64,000 nt of DNA from Streptomyces coacervatus (GCF_029223485.1 NZ_JARHTP010000004.1:310001-374000), one strand, 5' to 3'. Positions 1 through 9,270 are shown, numbered from the stretch's first letter. Translations and numbers: made by a program. The notes: a model not told the origin generated them from the sequence alone.

Positions 1-293
1 AGCAGCAGGTAACGGTTGCGGGCGGCATCGGCCCGCTCCCCCGTGAGTTCGTCCGGCACTGCGTCACCGATCACTCCGCGATACGACACGGGCGTACACG
101 CATCCGTCCTCGATCTGCACCGGCCTCGAACTTGCAGAGGGATGTGCAGCCGCTGCTGGGCATTGCTCTCCTCGCGTACATCCCTGGCGTCGGGGCGGCC
201 GGGCGCGTCGCGCACGTGATCGTGGCTGATCGCCAACGCTAGCGACGCCGTCCGGGATCGGCGTCCGCCCCCAGCCCGAATCGGACTCGGCAC
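1..293 (-). CDS. Partial unknown protein, N-terminal part, running off the left edge
   Basis: A minus-strand frame stays open from about position 293 to the window edge and reads like protein: it contains ALAISHDHVRDAPGR, QQRLHIPLQV and, nearest the edge, VSYRGVIGDAVPDELTGE followed by RADAARNRYLLL. Third codon positions are GC-rich at both ends and less so in the middle. Possible starts are GTG at 293, TTG at 236 and GTG at 215; none has a clear ribosome binding site, so the start is open. I do not recognise the family. The frame runs antiparallel to the flavin monooxygenase remnant on its right. It could be a real 5' gene end or another decaying gene. Confidence 0.35.
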   Translation of the reverse strand, partial: MPSPIRAGGGRRSRTASLALAISHDHVRDAPGRPDARDVREESNAQQRLHIPLQVRGRCRSRTDACTPVSYRGVIGDAVPDELTGERADAARNRYLL

Positions 294-421
294 ATGGACC
301 TAGGACGCCGTCCCGCCTGTGCACGGGTGGGCCGGGGCCGGGTCCCTGTGCCGTCCCGCGTGCTCTTCATAGACGGCGGCCGTGCGCAGGACGGTGTCGT
401 CCACGTAGTGCGGGCCGATGA

Positions 422-597
422 TCTGCCGGCACCCTGCACATCCACGTGGGGCTCAGCAAGCCGCAGCACTGGCTGAGCCCCATCGACTTGACCCTGCTCG
501 GCGACGGCGCCGAACTCGGCAAGGCCCTCGCCGCGTACCCCGATGACGTCGAGGCCGCCCTCACCGAATACGAGCGGGCCCTGTTCCCCCGTCAGCG
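422..597 (+). pseudogene. FAD-dependent monooxygenase (TetX-like) C-terminal remnant
   Basis: Directly after a TGA at 419-421 the frame reads GTLHIHVGLSKPQHWL and then LTLLGDGAELGKALAAYPDD followed by [15 protein letters not shown]. In TetX-type class A flavoprotein monooxygenases the same phrases occur in this order (LLGDAAH..., DGAELGKALA, then AALxxYExxLFPR). Here the part between the first phrase and LLGD is missing, and the glycine/alanine-rich flavin-phosphate loop between LLGD and GAELG has collapsed. No N-terminal FAD domain is present upstream. The remnant abuts the 3' end of htpG, which reads in the opposite direction. I infer an internally deleted, non-functional gene tail. Confidence 0.6.
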
Positions 598-2496
598 CAG
601 AGCCTGCTCCAGTCGCTCCGCCACCAGTTTCACGAAACGCGCGGGCTCCTTCGGCTGGCCGCCCTCCGCGAGGACCGCCAGGCCGTGCAACAGCTCGGCG
701 GTCTCGACGAGTTCGGCGCGGTCCTCGCGCTCCTGGTACGCCTGGTTCAGGCCCTGCACCAGCGGATGTGCGGGGTTGAGTTCGAGGATCCGCTTGGTGG
801 GCGGGATCTCCTGGCCCATGGCCCGGTACATGTTCTCCAGCGCCGGAGTCAGGTCGTGGGCGTCGGAGACGACGCAGGCCGGGGAGACGGTCAGGCGCGT
901 CGACAGGCGGACGTCCTTCACGTCCTCGGCCAGTTGCTCCTTCAGCCAGCCCAGCAGCGCGGCGTACGCCTCCGTCTGCTTCTCCCGCTCACCGTCGGCC
1001 TGTTCGTCGCCCTGGACGTCGAGGTCGATCTCGCCCTTGGCCACGGACCGCAGCTTCTTGCCGTCGAACTCGCCCACGGCGTCGACCCACACTTCGTCGA
1101 CCGCGTCGGTCAGCAGCAGGACCTCGACGCCGCGCGCCCGGAACGCCTCCATGTGCGGGGAGTTCTCGATGCTCTGCCGGGACTCGCCGGTCATGTAGTA
1201 GATGTCGTCCTGGCCGTCCGTCATCCGCTCCACGTACTGCTGGAGCGTGGTCGGCTCGTCCTCGGCGTGCGTGCTGGCGAAGGACGCGACCGCGAGCAGG
1301 GCGTCGCGGTTGTCCGGGTCGCCGAACAGCCCCTCCTTCAGCACGGCGCCGAACTCCCGCCAGAACGCGGCGTACTTGTCAGGGTCGCCCGCCTTCATCT
1401 CCTTGACCGAGGACAGGACCTTCTTGGTCAGCCGGCGCTGGATCATCCGGATGTGCCGGTCCTGCTGGAGGATCTCGCGGGAGACGTTGAGCGAGAGGTC
1501 CTGCGCGTCGACGACGCCCTTGACGAAGCGGAGGTAGGGCGGCAGCAGCGCCTCGCAGTCGTCCATGATCAGCACGCGCTTGACGTACAGCTGCAGGCCG
1601 CGCCGGAAGTCCCGGGTGAACAGGTCGTGCGGGGCGTGTGCCGGAAGGAACAGCAGGGCCTGGTACTCGAAGGTGCCCTCCGCCTGGAGGCGGATCGTCT
1701 CCAGGGGGTCGCGCCAGTCGTGGCTGACGTGCTTGTACAGCTCGTGGTACTCGTCGTCGGAGACCTCGTCGCGGGAGCGGGCCCACAGAGCCTTCATCGA
1801 GTTCAGCGTCTCGGGCTCGGGCGCGTCCTCGCCCTCGTCGCCCGGCTTCGGGACCAGCCGGATCGGCCAGGTGATGAAGTCGGAGTACCGCTTGACGATC
1901 TCCTTGATCTTCCATGTGGAGGTGTAGTCGTGCAGCTGGTTCTCGGGGTCGGCCGGCTTGAGGTGGAGCGTGACGGCGGTCCCCTGCGGCGCGTCGGCGA
2001 CGTTCTCCAGCGTGTACGTGCCCTCGCCGCGCGACGACCAGCGGGTGCCGCTGCCCTCCCCGGCGCGCCGGGTCACCAGCGTCATCTCGTCGGCCGCCAT
2101 GAAACCGGAGTAGAAGCCGACGCCGAACTGGCCGATCAGCCCCTCGGCCCCGGCGGCGTCCTGGGCCTCCTTCAACTCCTTGAGGAATTCGGCCGTCCCG
2201 GAGTTGGCGATGGTGCCGATGAGCTTGCCGACCTCGTCGTACGACATCCCGATGCCGTTGTCCCGCACGGTGAGCGTACGGGCGTCCGGATCGAGGTCGA
2301 TCTCGATGTGCAGGTCGGAGGTGTCGGCGTCGAGGCTGTCGTCCCGCAGCGCGGCCAGGCGCAGCTTGTCGAGCGCGTCGGAGGCGTTGGAGACGAGTTC
2401 CCGCAGGAAGACGTCCTTGTTCGAGTAGACGGAGTGGATCATCAGCTGGAGCAGCTGACGGGCCTCTACTTGGAACTCAAACGTTTCGGTCGGCAT
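592..2496 (-). CDS. htpG: Molecular chaperone HtpG (bacterial Hsp90)
   Basis: This 634-residue protein has the normal HtpG length and domain order: an N-terminal GHKL ATPase domain, middle domain and C-terminal dimerisation domain. The ATP site is visible: [12 protein letters not shown] gives the catalytic Glu33 and Asn37, DNGIGM lies at 79-84, and GQFGVGFYS starts at 122. The middle domain carries the family phrase [12 protein letters not shown]. It is a cytosolic ATP-dependent dimeric chaperone acting on late folding intermediates. The ATG at 2496 matches the usual N-terminus ([18 protein letters not shown]). It stands alone, with remnants on its 3' side and a divergent secreted protein upstream. 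I saw no CIRCE or HAIR-type operator in its upstream region. Confidence 0.97.
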
Positions 2497-2773
2497 GGTT
2501 CGCGTATCCCTCGCAGATCCCTAAAGTGCCAGGTCAGATGAGAGTCACTGTAAAACACCAAGTCGGGGCGCCGTCACCGCCGTTCGGTGGTGGACGGCAA
2601 CGCCGGTGGCACCATCGCAGAGACTGATGGTTCGTCAAAATCTTGAGCAGCGGCAGGAATTCACACGCGATACCTGGCACATCGCACGTGTCACCCGGTA
2701 TGTCATGCCTCGGTCATACGTTCGTGGATCTGCGATGTCGGCACATCCGTGCCGGAGTGAAGGGAAACCCCCC

Positions 2774-4132
2774 GTGCGCCTGCGCCCCTTGCGCGTCCTG
2801 TGCTGTTCCGCCGCCCTCGCCCTGTCCCTGCCCGCCCTGCTTCCCGGCACGGCCTCGGCTGCGGTCCCCAGCTCCTCGGTCTATCTGCAGAACTACACCA
2901 CCGGCCGCAACGCCGCCGACAGCAGCGGCACCGTCGCCGCGCACAACCCCAAGGGCAACGAGGACCACCAGCAGTGGACCCCGGTCGCGGTCGGCGGCGG
3001 CTACCAGCTGCAGAACGCCGACGAGTCCGGCACATGTCTCGGCCGTAGCGGCACCTCCGCGGTCACCAGCACCTGCGGCGCGGACGGCACCAGCTGGACG
3101 ATCACCTCCGGCGCCGACGGCACGTACACCATCGCCGTCCCCGGCACCTCGCAGTACCTCACCGGCTCCGCCTCCGACGCCGGCGCCGTGCAGATCGGCG
3201 CCGCAGGCGACCTCGCCCGCTGGTACCTCACCCCGGTCTCCTACGCCACCACCGCGATGCCCTCCGCCGACACCCGCACCCTGGACCAGGTCACCTTCCT
3301 GACCGCGCACAACGCCTTCGCCAACGGCGCAGACGGCAACTTCGCCACGTTCCCGGTCAGCTGGTTCCCCAACCAGAACTACGGCATCAGCCGCCAACTG
3401 GCCGACGGCGTGCGCGGCTTCATGCTCGACGACTACGCCGTCTCCGGGCAGGCCGTGCTCTGCCACAACAGCTGCGACGGCGTCAGCAGCCCCGTCCCAC
3501 TCGCCACCGACCTGCAGCGCATCGTCGACTTCCTCAAGGCCAACCCCGGGCAGTTCGCCACCGTCTTCCTTGAGGACTACGCCTCCTCCGACGTACTGAA
3601 GTCCTCCCTCTCCGCCGTGAGCGGCCTGTCCAACGTCCTGTACCGGCCCGATCAGGAGGGTGTGGCCACCAAGGGCTGGCCGACCATGGCCGACCTCGCC
3701 GCCCGCGGCAAGCAGCTGCTGATCTTCAGCGACCGGACCCGGGCGAGCGACACCGCGAGCGGCTGGAGCACCCGCGACACCTTCGGAGTGATGTACCAGC
3801 GCGAGTGGACCGTGGAGAACTACTGGTCCATGGGCGGCGGACTCGGCAACTCCGACTGGTCCTGCTACAGCCGCTGGGACACCAGGCCCCTCACCACGGA
3901 CTCGTCCGCCTTCCACCCGCTCTTCGTGATGAACCACTTCCGCGACTACACCATCGGCACCACCGCCCAGACCGACAACGGCAAACTCCTCAACCGTGCG
4001 CAGAACTTCTGCACACCCGCCGCCCGCAAGAAGCCCAACTACCTCGCCGTGGACCGCTACGACCTCGGCTCCCCCACCCCGCTCAGCACGGTGGGCACCC
4101 TCAACACCTACATCCTCGCGCCGGGTCAGTGA
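2774..4132 (+). CDS. Secreted phosphatidylinositol-specific phospholipase C-like protein with lectin-like N-terminal domain
   Basis: The product is 452 residues from GTG 2774, which is preceded by AGGGA at 2761-2765; the frame is open further upstream but without signal-peptide sense. Residues 1-30 form a Sec signal (basic RLRPLR start, hydrophobic core, cleavage near ASA-A). Residues about 31-155 are a ricin-B-like or fascin-like beta-trefoil region. Residues about 165-450 are a PI-PLC X domain with the two expected histidines, LTAHNAF (His179) and VLCHNSC (His231), about as far apart as in Bacillus PI-PLC (His32/His82). The family cleaves phosphatidylinositol or glycosyl-PI without calcium in bacteria. 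Substrate is unknown here; lectin fusion suggests attachment to glycans or foreign cells. Confidence 0.85.
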   Translation: MRLRPLRVLCCSAALALSLPALLPGTASAAVPSSSVYLQNYTTGRNAADSSGTVAAHNPKGNEDHQQWTPVAVGGGYQLQNADESGTCLGRSGTSAVTSTCGADGTSWTITSGADGTYTIAVPGTSQYLTGSASDAGAVQIGAAGDLARWYLTPVSYATTAMPSADTRTLDQVTFLTAHNAFANGADGNFATFPVSWFPNQNYGISRQLADGVRGFMLDDYAVSGQAVLCHNSCDGVSSPVPLATDLQRIVDFLKANPGQFATVFLEDYASSDVLKSSLSAVSGLSNVLYRPDQEGVATKGWPTMADLAARGKQLLIFSDRTRASDTASGWSTRDTFGVMYQREWTVENYWSMGGGLGNSDWSCYSRWDTRPLTTDSSAFHPLFVMNHFRDYTIGTTAQTDNGKLLNRAQNFCTPAARKKPNYLAVDRYDLGSPTPLSTVGTLNTYILAPGQ

Positions 4133-4202
4133 CCGTCCCGGGGTCCGCCAGCACCGCGAACACCCTCGCGGCGGGCACGGCGACGGTCAGGGTGGCGCTC
4201 AC
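4127..4202 (-). pseudogene. Possible SRPBCC-family 5' remnant
   Basis: On the minus strand a GTG at 4202 opens SATLTVAVPAARVFAVLADP, which is the typical start of SRPBCC (START-like) proteins, where an alternating beta strand precedes VPAxxVFAxLADP. The frame continues only into the antiparallel 3' end of the PI-PLC gene, and none of the remaining ~120 residues of the family is recognisable. I infer a gene beginning cut off by a rearrangement; with 25 residues the assignment is tentative. Confidence 0.35.
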
Positions 4203-4292
4203 GTTCTTCTGGTCCACGGTGCAGACGACGCGGCCGGGCGGAACTCTTCGCTCCTGAACGGCTCGGCCCGCGCCGCTGGATAGGGTCGGGGC

Positions 4293-5462
4293 GTGGATCG
4301 CAGCAGCAGACAGCCGGGTGACGCAATCGCCGGGGACGCGCGGGGCGAGCTGTCGCCCCGGGCGGCCCGCGCGTTGTGGTGGGGGTCGGCCGGTCTGGTG
4401 CTCGGCGTTCTCGGCAGCTCGGTGCTCGTCGCGGGCGCGGAGCGCGGCTGGCGACCGGCCGTGGCCCTGGCCCTGGTCCTCGCGCAGGTCTGCGCCCTGA
4501 GGTGGCAGGCGCGCGTCCCGGTCGTCGTACTGGCCGTGAACGCGGCGACGGGGCTCGGGGTGTGGGCGCTGCTACCCGCGGTGACCTTGACGGGGGCGCT
4601 GCTCGCGGCGCAGGTCGCGTTGTGTGTGCTGTCGGCCATCAGGCCGCGGCGGGTGTCGGTGCGGGCGCTCGCGGCGATGTGCCTGCCGGCACCACTGGCG
4701 TTCGGGGCGGGCGGCCCCGCGGGGGTGGCGGTCTATCTGCTGGCGGTAGTCCTGGCGTGGACCGTGGGGCAGTGGCGCGGGGCGCAGCAGGCGCGGAGAA
4801 CGGCGGAGCTGCGCCGAGCCGTGGTGGAGGAGCGGGCGCGGATCGCGCGCGAGGTGCACGACGTCGTGGCGCACACCCTGTCGGTGATGGTCATTCAGGC
4901 GGGCGCCGCCGATGACGTGTTCACCCGGCAGCCCGAACAGGCTCGTCAATCACTGCGGGCCATCGAGACGGGCGCCCGCTCGGCGCTCGGTGAACTCCGC
5001 CTGCTGCTGCGGGCGTTCGGGCCCGAGGAGGGGGAGGACGAAAACCGGGAGCAGCGGGAGCCGGGGCCCTCGCTCGCGCGCCTGGACGAGCTGGCCGACA
5101 CCGTGCGCGCGACCGGGATGACCGTGCACGTGCGCCGCGAGGGCGTCACCGAGGGGCTGCCGCCCGCGGTGGACCTGGCGGCGTACCGGATCGTCCAGGA
5201 GGCCCTCACCAACACCCTGCGCCACGCGGCCGGCGCCGACGAGGTGAGCGTGCGCGTGATGGCCGAAAGGGAGTGCGTGAGCGTCACGGTGGTCGACAAC
5301 GGGCGTACGACGCAGGGTCGTTCGGCCGCGGCGGGAGCGGGACGCGGTCTGGTGGGGATGAAGGAACGGGCACGGCTCGTGGGCGGCAGCCTGCGCGCCG
5401 GTCCGCTGCCCGGGGGCGGGTTCGAGGTGGCGGCGCAGCTGCCGGTGGAGGGCGTGTCATGA
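4293..5462 (+). CDS. NarL-system sensor histidine kinase (HisKA_3 type)
   Basis: The 389-residue membrane kinase has about five hydrophobic segments between residues 25 and 165, then an HisKA_3 dimerisation domain with the phospho-acceptor motif REVHDVVAHTLSVM (His189), then a GHKL ATPase domain with an N box around AYRIVQEALTNTLRHA and G boxes VVDNG and GRGLVGMKERARLVGG. The short loops between membrane segments suggest that the signal is sensed in or near the membrane. GTG 4293 follows GGGTCGGGG. It overlaps the response regulator by four bases (ATGA), so the two form one operon. No output gene is obvious next door. Confidence 0.93.
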   Translation: MDRSSRQPGDAIAGDARGELSPRAARALWWGSAGLVLGVLGSSVLVAGAERGWRPAVALALVLAQVCALRWQARVPVVVLAVNAATGLGVWALLPAVTLTGALLAAQVALCVLSAIRPRRVSVRALAAMCLPAPLAFGAGGPAGVAVYLLAVVLAWTVGQWRGAQQARRTAELRRAVVEERARIAREVHDVVAHTLSVMVIQAGAADDVFTRQPEQARQSLRAIETGARSALGELRLLLRAFGPEEGEDENREQREPGPSLARLDELADTVRATGMTVHVRREGVTEGLPPAVDLAAYRIVQEALTNTLRHAAGADEVSVRVMAERECVSVTVVDNGRTTQGRSAAAGAGRGLVGMKERARLVGGSLRAGPLPGGGFEVAAQLPVEGVS

Positions 5463-6118
5463 CGCTGCGTGTGGTGGTGGCCGACGACCAGGCCCTGGTC
5501 CGTACCGGATTCCGCATGATCATCGACGCCCGGGACGACCTCGAGGTGGTCGGTGAGGCGTCCGACGGCCAGGAGGCGGTGCGGCTGACACGGGGGCTGG
5601 CGCCCGACGTGGTGCTGATGGACGTACGCATGCCCGTCGTGGACGGTATCGAGGCGACCCGGCAGATCGCGGAGTCGGGCAGTCGGACCCGGGTGCTCGT
5701 GCTGACCACCTGGGACGTGGACGCGCACGTGGTCGCCGCCCTGCGGGCCGGGGCGAGCGGCTTCCTGCTGAAGGACATGCGCCCCGCCGAACTCGTCGAC
5801 GCGATCCGCCTCACCGCGCGCGGCGACGCGCTGCTGGCGCCGGCCGTGCTGAGCCGCGTCCTCGACCGGTTCCTGCGCACCACGCCGGACCCGGCGCCGC
5901 CACCCTCCCTGGAGGGCCTTTCCGGCCGCGAGCGGGAGGTGCTCACCCTGATCGGGCAGGCGCTGTCGAACGCGGAGATCGCCGAGCGGCTGCGCCTGTC
6001 CGAGGCCACCGTCAAGAACCATGTCACCGCGGTGCTGCGCAAACTGGGCCTGCGCGACCGCCTCCAGGCCGTCGTCGCCGCCTACGACCACGGGCTAGTG
6101 CAGCCGCGCCGCCCCTGA
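5459..6118 (+). CDS. NarL/LuxR-type response regulator
   Basis: This 219-residue regulator begins at the ATG overlapping the kinase stop codon. Residues 1-120 are a receiver domain with acidic pocket VVADDQ, phospho-acceptor Asp55 in VVLMDVRMP, Thr in VLVLTTW and Lys in FLLKDMRPAEL. Residues about 150-215 are a LuxR HTH (LSGREREVLTLIGQALSNAEIAERLRLSEATVKNHV). It is the partner of the preceding HisKA_3 kinase and probably regulates its own operon or a distant target. A strong hairpin ends the operon eight bases after the stop. Confidence 0.95.
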   Translation: MTLRVVVADDQALVRTGFRMIIDARDDLEVVGEASDGQEAVRLTRGLAPDVVLMDVRMPVVDGIEATRQIAESGSRTRVLVLTTWDVDAHVVAALRAGASGFLLKDMRPAELVDAIRLTARGDALLAPAVLSRVLDRFLRTTPDPAPPPSLEGLSGREREVLTLIGQALSNAEIAERLRLSEATVKNHVTAVLRKLGLRDRLQAVVAAYDHGLVQPRRP

Positions 6119-6125
6119 CGGCACC

Positions 6126-6147
6126 GTCTCCTCCTCAAGGAGGAGAC
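6126..6147 (+). terminator. Hairpin after the two-component operon
   Basis: GTCTCCTCC at 6126-6134 pairs perfectly with GGAGGAGAC at 6139-6147 across a four-base TCAA loop. It sits eight bases after the response regulator stop. There is no T-run, as is usual for terminators in high-GC actinomycetes. Confidence 0.7.
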
Positions 6148-6232
6148 CGGGCGGCCGTCCTCCTGCGTTCCCAGTGGCAGTCCCTTCGCGTGGCCGATCC
6201 GTGGCCGGGGCACCGGGCCATAGCGTCGAGGT

Positions 6233-6880
6233 GTGAACGACGACCTGGCCTGCCTCATGTATCTGCTCGCCCACGACGACGCGGCCGAAGGCCCGTACGA
6301 CCGTTCCCGGACGCAGCTGCTGGTCCGTGCCGCCGCCCTGGTCGACCTCGCGTTGCGCGGCCGGCTGCGGGAGGACGGCGGCACGGTCACCGTGTCCGGC
6401 ACGGAACCGACCGGCGACCCCGTCCTGGACGGCGTTCTGCGTGATGCCGCCGCCGGGCACGGCTGGAAGTACCTGGTGCGCCGCCACCGCAAGCGGACCC
6501 TGGCGGATGTGGAGGACCGGCTCGCCACGGCCGGCCTCCTCACCGTCAAGGCGCCCCGCACCCGCCTCGGCACCCGGCGGTCGACCGTGACGGACCCCGC
6601 CGTGCCCGCCGTACTCCGCGCCCGCGTGTGCGCGGCGCTGCAGGGGGACGGCCCCGTGCAGGAGATTCCCGCCGCCGACGCAGCATTGCTGGCGCTGTCG
6701 GCGGCGGGCGGCATCCGCTCGGTCGTGTCACGGCAGGACCAGAAGACCTTCCGGGCCCGTATCGACGCCTGCACCGGGTGTCTCGCCGCCCTCGCGCCCG
6801 GCCTGGAGAAAGCGGTACGCGCCCTGCCGATGACCATGATCGCCGCGCAGGGCGGCATGGGCGGCATGGGCGGCAGCTGA
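6233..6880 (+). CDS. GPP34 (GOLPH3/VPS74-like) family protein
   Basis: The 215-residue cytosolic protein starts at GTG 6233. It has the GPP34 layout: an N-terminal region NDDLACLMYLLAHDD, a helix LLVRAAALVDLALRGRL, a strand pair REDGGTVTVSGTEPTGDPVLDGVL, and a later helix bundle ending in the hydrophobic segment LPMTMIAAQ. In eukaryotes the fold binds phosphatidylinositol-4-phosphate at the Golgi; in actinomycetes GPP34 proteins are common but of unsettled role. The last residues repeat GGMGGMGGS. The next gene begins 18 bases downstream, so they may be cotranscribed. Confidence 0.85.
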   Translation: MNDDLACLMYLLAHDDAAEGPYDRSRTQLLVRAAALVDLALRGRLREDGGTVTVSGTEPTGDPVLDGVLRDAAAGHGWKYLVRRHRKRTLADVEDRLATAGLLTVKAPRTRLGTRRSTVTDPAVPAVLRARVCAALQGDGPVQEIPAADAALLALSAAGGIRSVVSRQDQKTFRARIDACTGCLAALAPGLEKAVRALPMTMIAAQGGMGGMGGS

Positions 6881-6897
6881 CCGAACGGGGAGACGAA

Positions 6898-8454
6898 ATG
6901 AGCATGCACCGCGTCCTGACCACCCTGGGCTGCGCCCTGACCGCCGTGCTCGCGACGGCCTGGTCCGCAGCGTCACCGACACAACCCGCAACCACAACCA
7001 CGGTACGCACCCACGACGGCCTGGTGCGGGGCGCCGCTCACGACGGCTACCGCACCTTCGAGGGCATCCCCTACGCGGCGCCCCCGGAGGGCAGGCTGCG
7101 CTGGGCGCCGCCCCACCGCGCGGCCCCCTGGTCCGGGATACGGGACGCGACCCGGCCCGCGAGCGCCTGCCCGCAGCCGGCCGGCGAGGTGCCGGGCGGC
7201 AGCACCGACGAGGACTGTCTCCACCTGAACGTCACGACACCCGACGGCCCAGGACCGGCGCGCCCCCGGCCGGTGATCGTGTGGCTGCACGGCGGCGGCT
7301 TCACCACCGGAGCGGGCAGCTCCTACGACGCCCACCGGATGGCCACCCGCGGCGACGTGGTGGTCGTCACCGTCGACTACCGCCTCGGGACCCTCGGTTT
7401 CCTCGCGCACGGCGGGCTGCCCGGCTCCGGCACCTTCGGCCTGGCCGACCAGCAGGCGGCGCTGCGCTGGGTCCGCGCCGAGATCGGCGCCTTCGGCGGC
7501 GACGCGCACAACGTGACGCTGGCCGGCGAGTCGGCGGGCGGCTACAGCGTCTGCGCCCAGCTCGCCTCACCTGCTGCCGCCGGGCTCTTCGACCGGGCGA
7601 TCATCGAGAGCGGCCCGTGCACCGGCCGCCCCGACCAGCCGTTCGCCCCGTCCTCCGTCCCCCTGTCCACGGCGCGCGCCGCGGGCGCGGACCTCGCGGC
7701 AAAGGTCGGCTGCGGCTCCGCCCGCGACATCCTGGCCTGCCTGCGGCGCGTGAACGTCTCCCGGCTGCTCGCCGCCCAGGACACCGATCAACAGCCCGCC
7801 CACACCACCCCGTTGCTGCCCGGCGACCCCGCGGCCGCGATCGCCGCCGGCCGCTTCCACCACGTCCCCGTACTCATCGGCAACAACCACGACGAGGGCA
7901 ACGGCTGGGCCGCCGGGATCGTCCAGGCCGGCCATCCCGTCACCCCCGACACCTGGCCCGACGTCGCGGCCACCTTCTTCCCCGCCACGGGGCAGGCGAA
8001 GGCGATCGTCCGCGAGTACCCGGTCCACCGCACCGACGGGGGCCCGGTGTTCGGCGCGGTCATCGGCGACGCGAACTTCGCCTGCCCCACTGCGCGCACC
8101 GACGACCTGCTCACCGGCCAAGTGCCCGTCTGGCGCTACGAGTTCGCCGACGAGCACGCCCCGCCGCTCACCCCGGGCACACCGCCGTTCCCGCTCGGCG
8201 CACCGCACGCGAGCGAACTGCCCTACCTGTTCGACCTGGGCGGCCGCCCCCGCGACCTGACCGCGGCACAGCACCGGCTGGCCGACGCCATGATCGACTA
8301 CTGGACCCGTTTCGCCCGCACCGCCGACCCCAACGGCCCGTCGTCACCGCACTGGCCCCGGCAGACGGTGCTGTCCCTGGCCCCGGACCACGTCGTCCCG
8401 ACCCGCACGGCGCAGTCCCGCCACCACTGCGCGTTCTGGAACGCTCTCGGATGA
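6898..8454 (+). CDS. Secreted type-B carboxylesterase/lipase
   Basis: The 518-residue protein starts at ATG 6898 behind GGGGAGA. Residues 1-30 are a signal peptide. The rest is a full type-B carboxylesterase alpha/beta hydrolase: the oxyanion-hole motif WLHGGGFTTGAG, the nucleophile elbow GESAGG with Ser212, acid Glu333 in NNHDEGN and His437 in GAPHASELPYLF. The family phrases FEGIPYAAPPEGRLRW and EDCLHLNV are present. It would hydrolyse carboxylic esters outside the cell; the substrate cannot be read from the sequence. The spacing of 18 bases to the GPP34 gene suggests cotranscription, and the downstream tandem hairpins would end transcription. Confidence 0.95.
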   Translation: MSMHRVLTTLGCALTAVLATAWSAASPTQPATTTTVRTHDGLVRGAAHDGYRTFEGIPYAAPPEGRLRWAPPHRAAPWSGIRDATRPASACPQPAGEVPGGSTDEDCLHLNVTTPDGPGPARPRPVIVWLHGGGFTTGAGSSYDAHRMATRGDVVVVTVDYRLGTLGFLAHGGLPGSGTFGLADQQAALRWVRAEIGAFGGDAHNVTLAGESAGGYSVCAQLASPAAAGLFDRAIIESGPCTGRPDQPFAPSSVPLSTARAAGADLAAKVGCGSARDILACLRRVNVSRLLAAQDTDQQPAHTTPLLPGDPAAAIAAGRFHHVPVLIGNNHDEGNGWAAGIVQAGHPVTPDTWPDVAATFFPATGQAKAIVREYPVHRTDGGPVFGAVIGDANFACPTARTDDLLTGQVPVWRYEFADEHAPPLTPGTPPFPLGAPHASELPYLFDLGGRPRDLTAAQHRLADAMIDYWTRFARTADPNGPSSPHWPRQTVLSLAPDHVVPTRTAQSRHHCAFWNALG

Positions 8455-8484
8455 CCAAGCAGAAGACCGCCGTGCGGCCGGTGA

Positions 8485-8594
8485 AGCGTGCAGGGGCAGA
8501 CCCGTCACGGGGGGAAACTTGCCTCCCCCTGCACGCTGGAGCCCGCATACCTCCCCCAAGAGGGGCGGGCTCTGTGACCCTCCTTGCGGGTCAC
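8485..8594. terminator. Three tandem hairpins between convergent genes
   Basis: Three perfect inverted repeats follow each other in the gap between the esterase and the convergent marR-type gene. AGCGTGCAGGGG (8485-8496) pairs with CCCCTGCACGCT (8526-8537) with a 29-base loop. GAGCCCGC (8539-8546) pairs with GCGGGCTC (8565-8572). GTGACCC (8574-8580) pairs with GGGTCAC (8588-8594). They probably form a bidirectional terminator block. The rest of the gap up to 8811 shows no convincing gene. Confidence 0.6.
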
Positions 8595-8811
8595 TTCCTC
8601 CAGCGCGTCACCCACCTGGAGCGTCACCGGGAACGGCGGATGGTCACGAGATCAACACTCCTGTGACGACGGGTCCTTGCTGTCGAGTCAAGGCCGGCAC
8701 ATCGCAGTAGAGGGTGTGGTCGGGGTCTCTCGGTTTTCGAGGTCGCCGACACGGATTCAGGCTCGGCTGCACCCCTGTCCGAGCGCGACGAGACGTGCGC
8801 CGCGGAACGAG

Positions 8812-9270
8812 CTATGCACCCTCGCTGTCACCGTGCAGGGAATGGATCATGCTCTGCAGGATCCGGAACGCGTCCGACTGCTCGGCCCCGGTCAGGCCGG
8901 CCAGCATTCTGGCCTCCACGGACCGGACGGCTGCGCTCGCCTTCTCGAGGCTTCGTCGGCCGCGAGGCGTGAGCCGCGCGGGAAGCGCCTTCCCGACGGG
9001 TGCCTCCGCGGGCCTGGTCACGTAGCCGTCTCGTTCCAGGGCCTGGAGCAGCACGTTCATCGTCTGCCGTGTCACGAACGCGCCCCGCGCGAGCTCGGAG
9101 TTCGACAAGCCCGGTCGTTGCGCCAGCAGCTCGAGGCAGGAGTAGTGCGTCACGCTCATCCCGAGCGGTCGCAGCACTTCCTCCATGGCCGCGCGGAGGG
9201 CGCTCGACGCTTCTTTGAGCAGGTAGCCCAGTGACGTCTCCAGGTCGACGCCGACACCTTCTTGACTCAT
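8812..9270 (-). CDS. MarR-family transcriptional regulator
   Basis: The 152-residue protein is a standard MarR winged-helix regulator: a dimerisation helix at each end and a wHTH at about residues 35-100 with LEDLxx-like LELLAQRPGLSNSELARGAFVTRQTMNVLLQALERDGYVTR, then the wing and LTPRGRRSLEKA. The start ATG at 9270 is chosen because MSQEGVGVDLETS matches the start of the fold and because the perfect operator palindrome begins exactly at this codon. It is divergent from a VOC protein gene 63 bases away and very likely represses both genes, releasing them on binding a small ligand. Confidence 0.92.
   Translation of the reverse strand: MSQEGVGVDLETSLGYLLKEASSALRAAMEEVLRPLGMSVTHYSCLELLAQRPGLSNSELARGAFVTRQTMNVLLQALERDGYVTRPAEAPVGKALPARLTPRGRRSLEKASAAVRSVEARMLAGLTGAEQSDAFRILQSMIHSLHGDSEGA

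Noticed and set aside
685..2541. Long plus-strand open frame opposite htpG
   Set aside because: It is the antisense shadow of a clear htpG gene; its composition is rich in Val, Leu, Gly, Arg and His without any domain.
2606..2773. Longer version of the PI-PLC protein starting at 2606
   Set aside because: The extra 56 residues are not signal-like and would bury the obvious ribosome binding site and signal peptide that begin at 2774.
2497..2773. Search for CIRCE, HAIR or similar heat-shock operators before htpG
   Set aside because: No convincing inverted repeat of these types was found in the 277-base divergent region.
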